Shown in pieces: positions 1 through 9,112 of a DNA stretch of 64,000 bases (position 1 is its first letter; each line of letters opens with the position of its first letter). The position numbers were made by a program, and so were the translations under genes. The DNA is taken from assembly GCF_902859915.1 (NCBI RefSeq), contig NZ_CADIKK010000003.1, forward strand, positions 248,001 to 312,000, written 5' to 3'. This DNA comes from Paraburkholderia ultramafica (GTDB lineage Bacteria; Pseudomonadota; Gammaproteobacteria; Burkholderiales; Burkholderiaceae). The notes beneath the pieces are model-generated. The model worked only from the letters and a program-made list of their open reading frames with translations, ran no database searches and was not told where the DNA came from.

Positions 1-122
1 ACATGAAACGCCGCGTCGGGCCACTCCTCATTCAGGTAATAGGCGCCAAGGCAACCGCATGTGAGCCAGCACAACAGCTCCAAACGGTCACGTGGACTCA
101 GATGATGGCGTACATCACTCAT
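1..122 (-). CDS. Partial hypothetical protein (5' end only)
   Basis: An open frame on the minus strand starts at ATG 122 and runs off the left edge of the window, giving at least 40 residues beginning MSDVRHHLSPRDRLELLC. The composition (mixed charged and hydrophobic residues, several Cys and Trp) looks like a real protein rather than a GC-rich shadow frame. I recognise no family and see only a weak ribosome binding site (GAGCG) in front. The overlapping plus-strand frame from 121 is Arg-rich and is treated as a shadow. Confidence 0.35.
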   Translation of the reverse strand, partial: MSDVRHHLSPRDRLELLCWLTCGCLGAYYLNEEWPDAAFH

Positions 123-294
123 GGCGACGCTCGCTGCTAGAAATTGCTTCCCGGTGAGGACGGCGGGCCGCCATCCTTCGCTTTCAGCAAACATTATCAC
201 GCAGAATTCACGAGCGGCAATGCCTGACGTCCCTGGCGCGTACGTTACCCCACCCGCGCCGCGGCGCACGCGCCGGCCGGTGCGGCTAGCCCGG

Positions 295-1071
295 CTAGCG
301 CGTGGCGACGATGAAAAGCCGCGGAAACGGCAGCAACACCGTGCCGTCGGCGAGCGGCGGATAGGCGTTCGCGATTTCATCCCGGTAACGTTGCAGGAAA
401 GCCTGCTGTTCGGCGCCGTCGAGCCCGGCCAGGAACGGCCGCAGCGCGCTGCCCTTGAACCATTCGACCACCGCGTCGGCGCCGCCCGCGAGCGGGTGAT
501 GGTAGACGGTGCGCCACACGTCGACCCGCGCGCACAGCGGCTTGAGCAATCCGTAGTACCAGCCGGCGTCGTAGCGCATGGTCCGCTCGACGCCCTTGAG
601 CTTATGCGCCCAAGGGCCGTGCGCCGCGATTTCGCGCAGCAGACGGTGCGCGGGTTCGTCCAGATTGTCGGGCATCTGCACGGCGAGGCTGCCGCCCGGC
701 GCGAGCTTCTTCACCAGCGAAGGAAACAGCCGCTCGTGGTCGGGCACCCATTGCAGCACGGCATTCGCGAGGATCAGGTCGTACGGGCCGGCGGCGTCCC
801 ACGTCGAAATGTCGCTCACATCGAACTGGAATTGCGGCAGGCGCTGGCGGGCCGCCGCGATCATGTCTGGGGAGCTGTCGAGGCCGCTGATCGCCGCGCC
901 CGGCACGTGCTCCGCGAGCGTTTCGGTGGAATTGCCGGGCCCGCAGCCGAGGTCCACCGCGATCCGCACGTCCGTTGCCGGCACCGCCGCCAGCAGATCC
1001 CTGACCGGGCGCGTGCGCTCGTTTTCGAACAACACGTACTGCTTCGCCTGCCACTCCGTCGTCGCTGTCAT
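295..1071 (-). CDS. tam: Trans-aconitate 2-methyltransferase
   Basis: A 258-residue SAM-dependent methyltransferase. The family transfers a methyl group from S-adenosylmethionine to trans-aconitate, a toxic by-product of the citric acid cycle, in the cytoplasm. The SAM-binding motif I (VDLGCGPGNST, residues 39-49) is followed by the family pattern DLILANAVLQWVPDH and the C-terminal YYGLLKP region. The length matches Tam proteins (about 255). I chose ATG 1071 rather than the longer frame because AAGGAG lies just upstream and the next residues (MTATTEWQAKQY) are the usual Tam N-terminus. It is monocistronic and divergent from the LysR remnant at 1226. Confidence 0.85.
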   Translation of the reverse strand: MTATTEWQAKQYVLFENERTRPVRDLLAAVPATDVRIAVDLGCGPGNSTETLAEHVPGAAISGLDSSPDMIAAARQRLPQFQFDVSDISTWDAAGPYDLILANAVLQWVPDHERLFPSLVKKLAPGGSLAVQMPDNLDEPAHRLLREIAAHGPWAHKLKGVERTMRYDAGWYYGLLKPLCARVDVWRTVYHHPLAGGADAVVEWFKGSALRPFLAGLDGAEQQAFLQRYRDEIANAYPPLADGTVLLPFPRLFIVATR

Positions 1072-1225
1072 CTGATGCTCCTTGTAGGCTGAGTGCGCGG
1101 ATCGGCAGCGGGCGCTTGCGTTTGCGGCGTTCCGAACCGGTCTGCTCCGATCCAATCCGCCCATTCTCGGCGGCTGCGCAGGCGGAGCAAAATGAATTTA
1201 TGATTCCGATTCCTTCATTTTTCTA

Positions 1226-1405
1226 ATGAAAATCGACACCTTGGGGGGCCAGGCGTTTGTCGCGATTGCGGATCGCGGCAGCTTCCAGGGCGCGGCCGAT
1301 TCGCTGCACGTCACGCAAACGGCGATCACGCAGCGGCTGCGCAAGCTCGAAACGCTTGCCGGGCGCGAAGGCTATCGCGACTGTTGCCGCAACGGCACGC
1401 CATAA
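1226..1405 (+). pseudogene. LysR-family regulator, N-terminal remnant
   Basis: The 59-codon frame encodes a LysR winged helix-turn-helix start (MKIDTLGGQAFVAIADRGSF, then a typical AADSLHVTQTAITQRLRKLE recognition-helix region). After residue about 43 the LysR sequence stops and is replaced by an unrelated tail (AGREGYRDCCRNGTP) ending in TAA. LysR proteins are about 300 residues, so the linker and effector domain are missing. No continuation was found in other frames downstream, which suggests a deletion. It is divergent from tam, but regulation of tam cannot be inferred from a stub. Confidence 0.7.
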
Positions 1406-1610
1406 GCCGCTCAGCGCAGGGCACGGTACGGGAGCGCTCCCGACGTGAACGCGGCGCGTCTTGCGCCGAACGCATGCCATCGCATGCCCGCGCCGCTTAC
1501 AGAAATCCCGCTGAAAAGCTTACGGATTCGCGCTCACGCAACGCTTCTGCATAGCGCGTCCCGACTCACCTACAATGGCCGCTTTTGCGACACAGATCGA
1601 AGGTTCGACG

Positions 1611-1955
1611 ATGCGGGTGACAAAATTCGCGCTGGTTTTGCTGACAGCGTTTTTCACGGTGAATGCGAGCGCCGAGATGACGGCCTCGCAATACAAACAA
1701 TGGGCTCATACGGATAACAACTCCGTCTACGCCGCGTACATTACCGGCACGATCAACGCGCTGGGCTGGGCGAACGGCGACCTGGTGTCGAAGAACCGGC
1801 CGCCGCTGTTCTGTCCGCCGCAAACGCTCGCCATCGGCAATCAGAACGTCTATCCGCTGCTCGACGCATTTTTCGCCAACCATCCAGGTATCTCCGACGA
1901 TTTTCCGATCGGGCTCGCGATTCTCCGTTCGCTTCAAGGGGCGTTTCCCTGCTGA
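1611..1955 (+). CDS. Small secreted protein, Rap1a/Tai-like
   Basis: A 114-residue protein with a clear signal peptide (MRVTKFALVLLTAFFTVNASA). The mature part has the spacing of the Rap1a/Tai family of small periplasmic proteins: a YAAYITG segment, an internal FCPP, a helix, then a terminal AFPC. The family includes immunity proteins against type VI secretion amidase effectors, but many members are of unknown role. One expected cysteine before the YxxG segment is absent here (SVYAAYITG). No effector gene is adjacent, so an immunity role is not supported by context. ATG 1611 is chosen over 1575 because it begins the signal peptide. Confidence 0.6.
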   Translation: MRVTKFALVLLTAFFTVNASAEMTASQYKQWAHTDNNSVYAAYITGTINALGWANGDLVSKNRPPLFCPPQTLAIGNQNVYPLLDAFFANHPGISDDFPIGLAILRSLQGAFPC

Positions 1956-2133
1956 CATGGGGGCCTGAGGCCAGCGGCGCGAGCCTGATTCCAGCGACCG
2001 ACCAGCCAAACGATTCCGACACGAACGGCGCGTGATTGCTCGCGAGCCCTCGTCATGTCGGTCCGTCCAGCCCGGGACAAAATGCGCGCCCATGCGACGA
2101 ACCCGCGGCAAGCGAGCCCGTCGCCGCACCAGG

Positions 2134-3330
2134 TCAGACCTGCACGAGCTTCGGAATCTGCACGTCCGGATTGACGTCCGCGTCGTAATCCACGCCCTTG
2201 ATCTCGAAGCCGAACAAGCGCAGAAAATCGGTCTTGTAGCCGCTGAAGTCGGTGAGTTCGTAGATATTCTCGTTGGTCACCTGGCTCCACAGCGCCTGCA
2301 CGCGGGCTTGCACTTCGGGGTCGAGCTCCTTGTAATCGGCGCGCAGACGGCCTTCGTCGTCGATATGCGGCGCGTCGCCGTACAGGCTGTCCTTGTAGAG
2401 GCCGTACACCTGCTCGATGCAGCCTTCGTGCGTGCCTTTCTCCTTCATGACCTTGAACAGCAGCGACAGATACAGCGGCATCATCGGGATCGCCGAGCTG
2501 GCCTGCGTGACGACCGCCTTCAGCACCGACACGCGCGCGTCGCCGCCCTTGGCCGCGAGCTTGGCGCGAATGCCCAGCACTTTCTGGTCGAGGTCTTTCT
2601 TGGCCGCGCCGATCGAGCCGTTCCAATAGATGTCGTGCGTGATCTTTTCGCCGAGATAGGTGAACGCGGTGGTCTTCGCACCGTCCGCGAGCACGCCGGC
2701 GTCGAGCAGCGCGTCGATCCACATCTGCCAGTCTTCGCCGCCCATCACCGCGACGGTGTGGTCGATCTCGGTTTGCGTCGCCGGTTCGAGGACCGTTTCC
2801 TTGATGACTTCCTTGTCCGTGTCGATGCCGCGCAGATTCACCGCCTTGCCGACCGGCTTGAGCGTCGAGCTGAACACTTCGCCGCTCTTCGGATGCGTGC
2901 GCTTGGGCGCCGCGAGGCTGTAGACCACCAGGTCGACCTGTCCGAGATCGCGCTTGATCACCTCGATGGTGCGCTGCTTGACTTCATCGGAAAACGCGTC
3001 GCCGTTGATGCTGGTCGCGTACAGGCCTTTCTCCGTGGCGAATTTCTCGAACGCGGCGGTGTTGTACCAGCCGGCCGTCCCCGCCTTGGTTTCGCTGCCG
3101 GCGCGCTCGAAGAACACGCCGAGCGTGTCGGCGCCGCAGCCGAACGCGGCGCTGATGCGGGCGGCGAGGCCGTAGCCGGTGGATGCGCCGATCACGAGCA
3201 CCTTCTTCGGACCATTGGCGATGGGACCGCGTGCGTTGACGTACTCGATCTGTTCCTTGACGTTGGCTTCGCAGCCGGTCGGATGGGTTGATACGCAGAT
3301 GAAGCCACGCACGCGCGGTTTGATGATCAT
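2134..3330 (-). CDS. fabV: Enoyl-[acyl-carrier-protein] reductase (NADH), FabV
   Basis: A 398-residue FabV, which reduces the enoyl-ACP double bond in the last step of each fatty-acid elongation cycle. FabV is the triclosan-tolerant isozyme of enoyl reductase, common in Burkholderia. Seen in the sequence: the N-terminus [10 protein letters not shown], the cofactor region [20 protein letters not shown] (45-64), and the catalytic Tyr-x8-Lys pair at Y235 and K244 ([10 protein letters not shown]). The length is exactly that of the family. ATG 3330 is chosen because the longer frame upstream is not conserved-looking. It is divergent from the penicillin-binding protein gene and monocistronic. Confidence 0.95.
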   Translation of the reverse strand: MIIKPRVRGFICVSTHPTGCEANVKEQIEYVNARGPIANGPKKVLVIGASTGYGLAARISAAFGCGADTLGVFFERAGSETKAGTAGWYNTAAFEKFATEKGLYATSINGDAFSDEVKQRTIEVIKRDLGQVDLVVYSLAAPKRTHPKSGEVFSSTLKPVGKAVNLRGIDTDKEVIKETVLEPATQTEIDHTVAVMGGEDWQMWIDALLDAGVLADGAKTTAFTYLGEKITHDIYWNGSIGAAKKDLDQKVLGIRAKLAAKGGDARVSVLKAVVTQASSAIPMMPLYLSLLFKVMKEKGTHEGCIEQVYGLYKDSLYGDAPHIDDEGRLRADYKELDPEVQARVQALWSQVTNENIYELTDFSGYKTDFLRLFGFEIKGVDYDADVNPDVQIPKLVQV

Positions 3331-3478
3331 GAAGCACCTCTTGTCGGAATTGGCGACATTATAGTGGCCCTCGATTGCCGCCGGCACGCCATGCCGGTTT
3401 GGCCGCCCGCGACGCAAAAATCCGCCGCCGCCGCGCATCTTGGTAGGATTGCGCCTTTCCCGGCAGACGGTAGCATGT

Positions 3479-6001
3479 GTGAAGCGCCTCATCCCCTCAT
3501 TTCTGGCGGCCCTCGATAAAGGGCTGACCCTCGCGAACCCGCTCATCGCGCAGGCCTGGTGGCATCTGCGCCATCCCACCCGCCGCGGCGTGGCGTGGGC
3601 GTGCGCCGCGCTGCCCGTGCTGCTGCTCCTGTATGTGCTGATCCTGATTCCGTTCACACCGAGCATCGGCGACATCCGCAAGGCGAAGATCGAGCAGCCG
3701 GCGCAGATCCTGTCGGCCGACGGCAAGCTGCTCGCCGAGTTCAAGCCGTCCAACCGCGAGTGGGTCAAGCTCAAGGACATCTCGCCGAACGTGGTGAACG
3801 CGCTGATCGCCACAGAAGACCATCGCTTCTATCAGCATTGGGGCCTCGACTGGCGGCGTACGGCAGCGGCCGCGCTGCACACGTTTTCCGGTGACCGGCA
3901 GGGCGGCTCGACCATCACCCAGCAGCTCGCACGCAATCTCTATCCCGACGAGATCGGCCGCGCGCCTACGTTGACGCGCAAGCTCAAGGAAGCGATCACC
4001 GCCTTCAAGATCGAGGCGCTCTATAGCAAGGACGAGATTCTCGAAACCTACCTGAATACGGTGCCGTTCCTGTACAACGCGTACGGCATCGAGATGGCGG
4101 CACGCACCTATTTCGACAAATCGGCGTCCGATCTGAACGTTCTGGAAAGCGCGACGCTCACCGGCATGCTCAAGGGCAATAGTTACTACAACCCGGTGCT
4201 GAACCCGGAGCGCGCGCTGGATCGTCGCAATACGGTGCTCGCGCAGATGGTCAAGTACGGCAAGCTGACGCCGGCGGCCTTCGAGACGCTCAAGCGGCGT
4301 CCGTTGCGCATCGATTTCGAACGTCAGACTGAGCCGCCCGGACCCGCACCGCACTTCGCGCAGCAACTGCGCAAGTGGCTCGCGGCGTGGGCCGATCGCA
4401 ACGACTACAACATCTATTCCGATGGCCTGGTGGTGCGCACCACCATCGATTCGCGCCTGCAAACCATGGCGACCCAGGCCGTGACGCTGCAGGGCAACCA
4501 GTTGCAGGGGATCGCGAACTCGGCATGGGGCACGCGTGCGGGCTGTGCGGGCGGCCGGGATCTGCTGCCGACCTTCCTGCGCGAAACGCCCGACTTCCGC
4601 GCCGCGAAAGACGCGGGCCTGAGCGACGAGGACGCGCTCAAGCGCGTCGCGTCGGACCGCAAGCTGGTGCAGTCGGTCTGCGAGTCGAAGACCCGCGTGC
4701 AGGCCGACTTCCTCGCGATGGACCCGCGCAACGGCCAGATCCGCGCGTGGGTCGGCAGCCGCGACTTCAGCCAGGATCCGTTCGATCACGTGCAGCAGGC
4801 GCGCCGTCAGCCGGGCTCGACCTTCAAGCCGTTCGTCTACGCGGCGGCTTTCGAAGCCGGCGCCAAACCCTCCGACACCTTCGTCGACAAGGCCGTCGAA
4901 ATCCCGCTGGCCGGCGGCGAAATCTGGAAGCCGAGCGACGAGGACGAGCCGAGCGAGCGCGCGATCAGCCTGCGCGACGCGCTCGCGTATTCGCGCAACC
5001 GGATTACCGCGCAGGTGATGGAGACGGTCGGCCCGAACAAGGTCGCGCGGCTTGCGCGCGCGATGGGCGTGCGCGACAGCGAACTCGACCCGGTGCCGTC
5101 GCTCGCGCTCGGCACGAGCCCGGTGACGCTCAAGGAGATGGTCTCGGCCTACGGCACGATCGCCAACCTCGGCGGGTACGTGGAGCCGGTGATGGTCACG
5201 CGGATCGAGGATCGCAACGGCGACGTACTGGCCGAGTTCGCGCCGGCGTCGCCGAAACAGGAACTGCCCGCGGATACCGCCCGCACGCTGGTCGACGTGA
5301 TGCGCGACGTGGTGAGCCGGGGCACGGGTTCGAGCATTCGCAGCCGCTTCGGCGTGCGCGGCGATGTTGCCGGCAAGACGGGCACGACCCAGGGCAATGC
5401 GGACGGCTGGTTCATCCTGATTCATCCGCAACTGGTGGCGGGCGCGTGGGTGGGCTTCAACGACAGCCGGGTGACGTTGCGCAGCGACTACTGGGGGCAG
5501 GGGGCGCATAGCGCGCTGCCGATCGTCGGCGACTTCTTCCAGCGCGCGCAGCGCTCGAGGCTGGTCGATAGTCGCGTCAAGTTCGATACGGTGCAGGAGC
5601 CGGGCTGGTTTGCCGAGCACACCGGCAGGTTGCGCGAGTGGTTCCGGCAGCTGTTCGCGGCGGCGCCGGCCAAGCCGGAGAAGCAGGTTGTCACGCGGGG
5701 TCCGGTGCGTCGTGCGCCGGCTGCGGCGGTTGAGGCGGGTGCTTCGGCTGCGGTGGCGGCGTCCGGTGGGTCCTCTGTGCCCGAGACAGCGGTTGAGCCG
5801 CATGCGCTGCCGCAACCGCCGTTGCTGCAAGCGCCGGGCTCGGCTTCGGCGCCCGCGAATGGGGCGGTCGACGGTGAAGCGCATGGCGGCGGCGAACCGG
5901 CCATTGCGCCGACGCCCACGCCGGATGATGTTGTGCCGCCGGATGCTGGCAGCACGGCTAACGAAGGGGCGTCGACGAACGGTGGTGGCGCATCGCACTG
6001 A
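3479..6001 (+). CDS. Class A penicillin-binding protein (PBP1A type)
   Basis: A bifunctional peptidoglycan synthase of about 840 residues. After one transmembrane segment (about 38-58) comes a GT51 glycosyltransferase with the catalytic Glu in [11 protein letters not shown] (E113) and [15 protein letters not shown] transpeptidase domain follows with SxxK (S447 in GSTFKPF), SxN (SRN) and KTG ([13 protein letters not shown]). The C-terminal ~110 residues are a low-complexity Ala/Pro/Gly tail. No ATG starts the frame: candidates are GTG 3479 and TTG 3440, neither with a good ribosome binding site. GTG is preferred because it gives a normal short basic cytoplasmic start (VKRLIPSF). It polymerises glycan strands and cross-links peptides at the inner membrane. 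Confidence 0.9.
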   Translation: MKRLIPSFLAALDKGLTLANPLIAQAWWHLRHPTRRGVAWACAALPVLLLLYVLILIPFTPSIGDIRKAKIEQPAQILSADGKLLAEFKPSNREWVKLKDISPNVVNALIATEDHRFYQHWGLDWRRTAAAALHTFSGDRQGGSTITQQLARNLYPDEIGRAPTLTRKLKEAITAFKIEALYSKDEILETYLNTVPFLYNAYGIEMAARTYFDKSASDLNVLESATLTGMLKGNSYYNPVLNPERALDRRNTVLAQMVKYGKLTPAAFETLKRRPLRIDFERQTEPPGPAPHFAQQLRKWLAAWADRNDYNIYSDGLVVRTTIDSRLQTMATQAVTLQGNQLQGIANSAWGTRAGCAGGRDLLPTFLRETPDFRAAKDAGLSDEDALKRVASDRKLVQSVCESKTRVQADFLAMDPRNGQIRAWVGSRDFSQDPFDHVQQARRQPGSTFKPFVYAAAFEAGAKPSDTFVDKAVEIPLAGGEIWKPSDEDEPSERAISLRDALAYSRNRITAQVMETVGPNKVARLARAMGVRDSELDPVPSLALGTSPVTLKEMVSAYGTIANLGGYVEPVMVTRIEDRNGDVLAEFAPASPKQELPADTARTLVDVMRDVVSRGTGSSIRSRFGVRGDVAGKTGTTQGNADGWFILIHPQLVAGAWVGFNDSRVTLRSDYWGQGAHSALPIVGDFFQRAQRSRLVDSRVKFDTVQEPGWFAEHTGRLREWFRQLFAAAPAKPEKQVVTRGPVRRAPAAAVEAGASAAVAASGGSSVPETAVEPHALPQPPLLQAPGSASAPANGAVDGEAHGGGEPAIAPTPTPDDVVPPDAGSTANEGASTNGGGASH

Positions 6002-6140
6002 GGTGGGCGCGGACAGCATCGGATGACAGGACCACGCTCGCGAGAGCGGGCCCGACGGCGACGCCGCTGCGCCCCCGACATCGACGCGGCGGCGGTCCCA
6101 ACAGCGACGCCGCTGTATCGGCCAGCGCTCTGTCGCGTCG

Positions 6141-7493
6141 CTAGGACTGCGCCACTTCAGCACCACCCGCCGCCTGCGGACTTGCAACGCCCGACGACGC
6201 TTCAAGCGAAGCATCATGATGCAGCAGCAACACCGCCGCGACCCCGACGAGCCCAGCCCCCGACAGACACAACAACCCAGCGCCGAACCCCCCAGTACTA
6301 TCCTTGATCCACCCCATCGCGAACGGTCCAAAGAATCCCGCCAGATTGCCGAGCGAATTGATCGCGGCGATACCGCCCGCAGCAGCCGCGCCTGACAGGA
6401 ACGAGGCCGGCAACGTCCAGATCACCGGCAGACAGCCGAAGATGCCGAACCCGGCGATCGACAGCGCGATCATCTTCTGCACCGGATTGTCGAGCCCAGC
6501 CGCGGCCGCGATGCCGCCGGCCGCGACCAGCAGCGCGATCGCCACGTGCCATCTGCGTTCGAGCTTGCGGTCCGAGTGCCGCCCCCACAGCACCATGCTG
6601 ATCACGCCGACGATATACGGCAGCGACGTCACAAAACCCGTCTGCAGATTGGTGAGACCGAACGACTTGACGATCTGCGGCAGGAAGAAACTCAGCCCAT
6701 AGTTGGTGGCGTTCGCCCCGAAGTAGATCAGCGCGATCGCGAGCACGCGCGGATTGATCAGCGCTTCTTTCACGCTGAACGTGCGCACGGCTTCGCGATG
6801 CTCGCGTTCGCGCTTCTGGCGCGCGACCAGCCAGTCGCGCTCTTCGGCGGCGAGCCAGGTGGCGTCCGCGGGTTTGTCAGTCAGATAGAACAGCACACCG
6901 AACGAAAGCAGCACGGCGGGCAGCGCTTCGATCAGATACACCCATTGCCAGCCGGCCAGTCCGCCACGGCCGTCCAAGGACAGCAGCGCGCCGGAAATCG
7001 GCCCGCCGATCACGGTGGACAGCGGAATCGCCGCCATGAAATAGCCGACCACGCGGCCGCGATACGCGGCGGGAAACCATAGCGTGAGCAGGAAGATGAT
7101 GCCGGGAAAGAACCCGGCCTCCGCCACGCCCAGCAGGATGCGCAGGCCATAAAACACATGTGCGGCCGAGAGCCCCGTGTAGCGCGCGATGTCGGGGATG
7201 AACGCCATCGCGCCGGCGAGAATGCCCCATGTGAACATGATCCGCGCGATCCAGCGGCGCGCGCCGAATCGTTCGAGCAACAGATTGGACGGGACTTCAA
7301 AGAAAAAGTACGCAATGAAGAAGATCCCCGCGCCGAAGCCGAACGCACTGGCCGACAGGTCGAGCGCCTTGTTCATCTGCAGCGCGGCAAAGCCGACGTT
7401 GACCCGGTCCAGATAGGCGATGAAATAGCAAAGGATCAGGAACGGCACGAGCCGAACCGTTACACGTTTTATGGTGCGTGCTTCGAGTTCCAT
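6141..7493 (-). CDS. MFS transporter, anion:cation symporter (ACS) family
   Basis: A 450-residue major facilitator with about 12 predicted membrane spans. It opens with ARTIKRVTVRLVPFLILCYF and then AYLDRVNVGFAALQMNKAL, the signature start of the ACS family (tartrate, phthalate, glucarate or hydroxyphenylacetate carriers). The substrate cannot be read from sequence and no catabolic gene is adjacent. The start is firm: GGAGGAG lies 7 bases before ATG. It is convergent with the penicillin-binding protein gene and has a 351-base untranslated upstream region, so it is probably transcribed alone. Confidence 0.85.
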   Translation of the reverse strand: MELEARTIKRVTVRLVPFLILCYFIAYLDRVNVGFAALQMNKALDLSASAFGFGAGIFFIAYFFFEVPSNLLLERFGARRWIARIMFTWGILAGAMAFIPDIARYTGLSAAHVFYGLRILLGVAEAGFFPGIIFLLTLWFPAAYRGRVVGYFMAAIPLSTVIGGPISGALLSLDGRGGLAGWQWVYLIEALPAVLLSFGVLFYLTDKPADATWLAAEERDWLVARQKREREHREAVRTFSVKEALINPRVLAIALIYFGANATNYGLSFFLPQIVKSFGLTNLQTGFVTSLPYIVGVISMVLWGRHSDRKLERRWHVAIALLVAAGGIAAAAGLDNPVQKMIALSIAGFGIFGCLPVIWTLPASFLSGAAAAGGIAAINSLGNLAGFFGPFAMGWIKDSTGGFGAGLLCLSGAGLVGVAAVLLLHHDASLEASSGVASPQAAGGAEVAQS

Positions 7494-7844
7494 CGATGTC
7501 TCCTCCGGTTTATTCCGGTTCGTTTGAATGACGTCGTTACAGAGTAGACGCTGAAGCGCGATTCAGGAAGTTTTTTGCGCAAGGCTGTGATCAGGGAGTG
7601 GATGCAGCAACGAGTGTGCCGCGGCATGAAGAGGAAGACGATGCGCTCCAAATGAAACGACGCTCAGGCTCGCGCACCGGGATGCGTCAGATCCTCCGCT
7701 CGACGTCGGAACCACAGCAGGCGTCGACACTCCAACGATTGTTCAAGAGCACGCAACAGTGTTTTCGAGTGATGAGGCTGATCTCTTGCGCGTGAATACG
7801 GATAATTACGGTTTGGTAATCGGTCAAAAAAGTACAGGTATTAC
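7494..7844. other. Intergenic region, 351 bases
   Basis: This lies between the divergent MFS gene (minus) and the small lipoprotein gene (plus). It must hold both promoters. I see no convincing gene, RNA or palindromic operator here. Confidence 0.6.
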
Positions 7845-8216
7845 ATGGTCATTCATGATTCGGATCGGATGCCCGAACGGCGCGATGCCTTCTTCCCGCT
7901 CGCGGGTCGACACGCGTTGTCCAACCGGGTGCGCGGTCTCATTGCGGCAGTCATCGCATGCGCGAGCCTGGTGGGATGCGCATCGACGGGCGACGTCGTC
8001 GCCACCGACAAGCCTGGCATCTATACGGTGGAGGCGAGCGCGACAGGCGGGCGGATGGCGTGGGCGCGCGCGCACGACCACGCCATGAACGAAGCGCGCG
8101 ACTACTGCGAGCGTCGCGGCATGCAGAGCAGTATCACGACGGAAACCGTCAGCGGCGTGCAAATGATGAGCGAACACGCCTCGTCAGTCAATTTCGAGTG
8201 TCATCCGAAGTTCTAA
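7845..8216 (+). CDS. Small putative lipoprotein
   Basis: A 123-residue frame with a lipoprotein signal: hydrophobic stretch LIAAVIACASLVGC, lipobox LVGC with Cys45. From ATG 7845 the region before the hydrophobic core is unusually long (about 30 residues). ATG 7869 and especially GTG 7929 would give a more normal signal. The mature part (ASTGDVVATDKPGIYTVEAS, then a helix with RAHDHAMNEARDYCERRG and a final FECHPKF) resembles small envelope lipoproteins of Burkholderia with a ~60-residue alpha/beta domain. The function is unknown and there is no operon partner. Confidence 0.6.
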   Translation: MVIHDSDRMPERRDAFFPLAGRHALSNRVRGLIAAVIACASLVGCASTGDVVATDKPGIYTVEASATGGRMAWARAHDHAMNEARDYCERRGMQSSITTETVSGVQMMSEHASSVNFECHPKF

Positions 8217-8547
8217 CGTGAAGAGGGCACCAAGGTGCCGATCACGCATTCACGATCAGCAATGAGCAAACGCGCTCCGCCCGGAACGCCACCACCAGCC
8301 CCAGCATCCCGACCAACTGCGAACGCGTCGACGACGGCGTGAGGTTCTGCGAGTCGCCGACCAGCGGCGCCGCAGCGATCACCGCGCCCGGTCACTTTTT
8401 GTCGAACGTGACGAGGCCTTTATCTTTCGTGTCCGCCACAAAAATGGCGAGCAGCTTCGCGGGTTCGGTGGCGCTCGCGTTTCGCGCTCGCGCGGAAGGG
8501 CGCGGAATAGTGCTCGCCACTGAAACACTCATGTATCGAAATCGACT
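8217..8547. other. Intergenic region, 331 bases, with a short hairpin
   Basis: A small perfect hairpin (GGCACC-AA-GGTGCC, 8226-8239) lies just after the lipoprotein gene and could end its transcript, although no T-run follows. On the minus strand 8264-8390 reads as an open stretch without a start or recognisable family. The rest leads into the marR promoter. Confidence 0.4.
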
Positions 8548-8576
8548 TTGACAATATCTGACATTGCAGATAAAGT
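8548..8576 (+). promoter_or_regulatory. marR promoter
   Basis: A perfect -35 hexamer TTGACA (8548-8553) is followed after 17 bases by TAAAGT (8571-8576), 25 bases before the marR start codon. The palindrome 8555-8572 fills the spacer, the classic position for autorepression. Confidence 0.6.
8555..8572 (+). promoter_or_regulatory. MarR operator copy 1
   Basis: TATCTGACATTGCAGATA has perfect six-base outer arms (TATCTG/CAGATA). It aligns with the palindromes at 9095-9112 and 11964-11981 to a consensus close to TATCTGACANGTCAGATA. The position between -35 and -10 fits binding by the MarR protein encoded next to it. Confidence 0.65.
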
Positions 8577-8601
8577 TCAGCTCACCAACGAGGAGGCCCA
8601 G

Positions 8602-9039
8602 ATGAACCACTACTCGCCGGAAAGCTTCAGCCCGACACAGAGCGTGGGCTTCGCGATCAACAAAGCACGTAATGTGCTGATCAACGAAATGGATGCCGCG
8701 CTCAAGGAGCTCGACATCACCTCCCAGCATGTGGGCATTCTGCTGTCCATGCGCCGGGGCGTCGCCACTACGCCGTTCGAGTTGTCGAAGCTGCTCGGTA
8801 TCGACACCGGCCTGATGACGCGCATGCTCGACAAGCTGGAAAAGAAGGGTTTGCTGGAACGCTCGCGCAGCATCGAAGACCGCCGCGTCGTCAACCTGAA
8901 GCTGACGAAGGAGGGCGAAGCGATTTCCGGGCAGCTTCCGGGGATCGTCCCGATGGTGCTGAGCCGGCGTCTGAGAAAGTTCACGAAAACCGAATTCGAA
9001 GAATTGCGCCGCCTGCTGAACAAGTTTCTCGCCGATTAG
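8602..9039 (+). CDS. MarR-family transcriptional regulator of the efflux cassette
   Basis: A 145-residue MarR winged-helix protein. The core runs from QHVGILLSMRRGVATTPFEL through the recognition helix (KLLGIDTGLMTRMLDKLEKKG) to the wing with the family motif DRRVVNLKLTKEG. MarR dimers bind 16-20 bp palindromes and release them on binding phenolic or drug-like ligands. GAGGAGG upstream fixes the start at ATG 8602, not 8548. It is followed after 73 bases by the outer-membrane factor gene. Three related palindromes in front of marR, the outer-membrane factor and the pump gene make it the likely repressor of the whole cassette. Confidence 0.88.
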   Translation: MNHYSPESFSPTQSVGFAINKARNVLINEMDAALKELDITSQHVGILLSMRRGVATTPFELSKLLGIDTGLMTRMLDKLEKKGLLERSRSIEDRRVVNLKLTKEGEAISGQLPGIVPMVLSRRLRKFTKTEFEELRRLLNKFLAD

Positions 9040-9094
9040 GCGCGCCGCAACGCAAACCACGCTGCGAATGCTCGCAGCAGTTTTTTCACCCAAT

Positions 9095-9112
9095 TATCTG
9101 ACAGGTCAGAAA
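9095..9112 (+). promoter_or_regulatory. MarR operator copy 2
   Basis: TATCTGACAGGTCAGAAA contains the perfect CTGAC-AG-GTCAG palindrome (9098-9109). It ends directly before ATG 9113 and overlaps the ribosome-binding region of the outer-membrane factor gene, so a bound repressor would block transcription through this point. The same DNA sequence doubles as the only plausible Shine-Dalgarno (AGGT). Confidence 0.65.

Noticed and set aside
121..1092. 323-residue plus-strand frame over the tam gene
   Set aside because: Arg-rich composition and full overlap with a clearly recognised methyltransferase on the other strand show it to be a GC-rich shadow.
3497..6331. 944-residue minus-strand frame across the penicillin-binding protein gene
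   Set aside because: It has no domain and an Arg/His/Ala-rich composition. The opposite strand carries all GT51 and transpeptidase motifs.
8264..8390. Open minus-strand stretch before marR (reads ...GDSQNLTPSSTRSQLVGMLG...)
   Set aside because: It looked protein-like, but it has no start codon, no ribosome binding site and no recognisable family. It could be a remnant, but I cannot support a gene.
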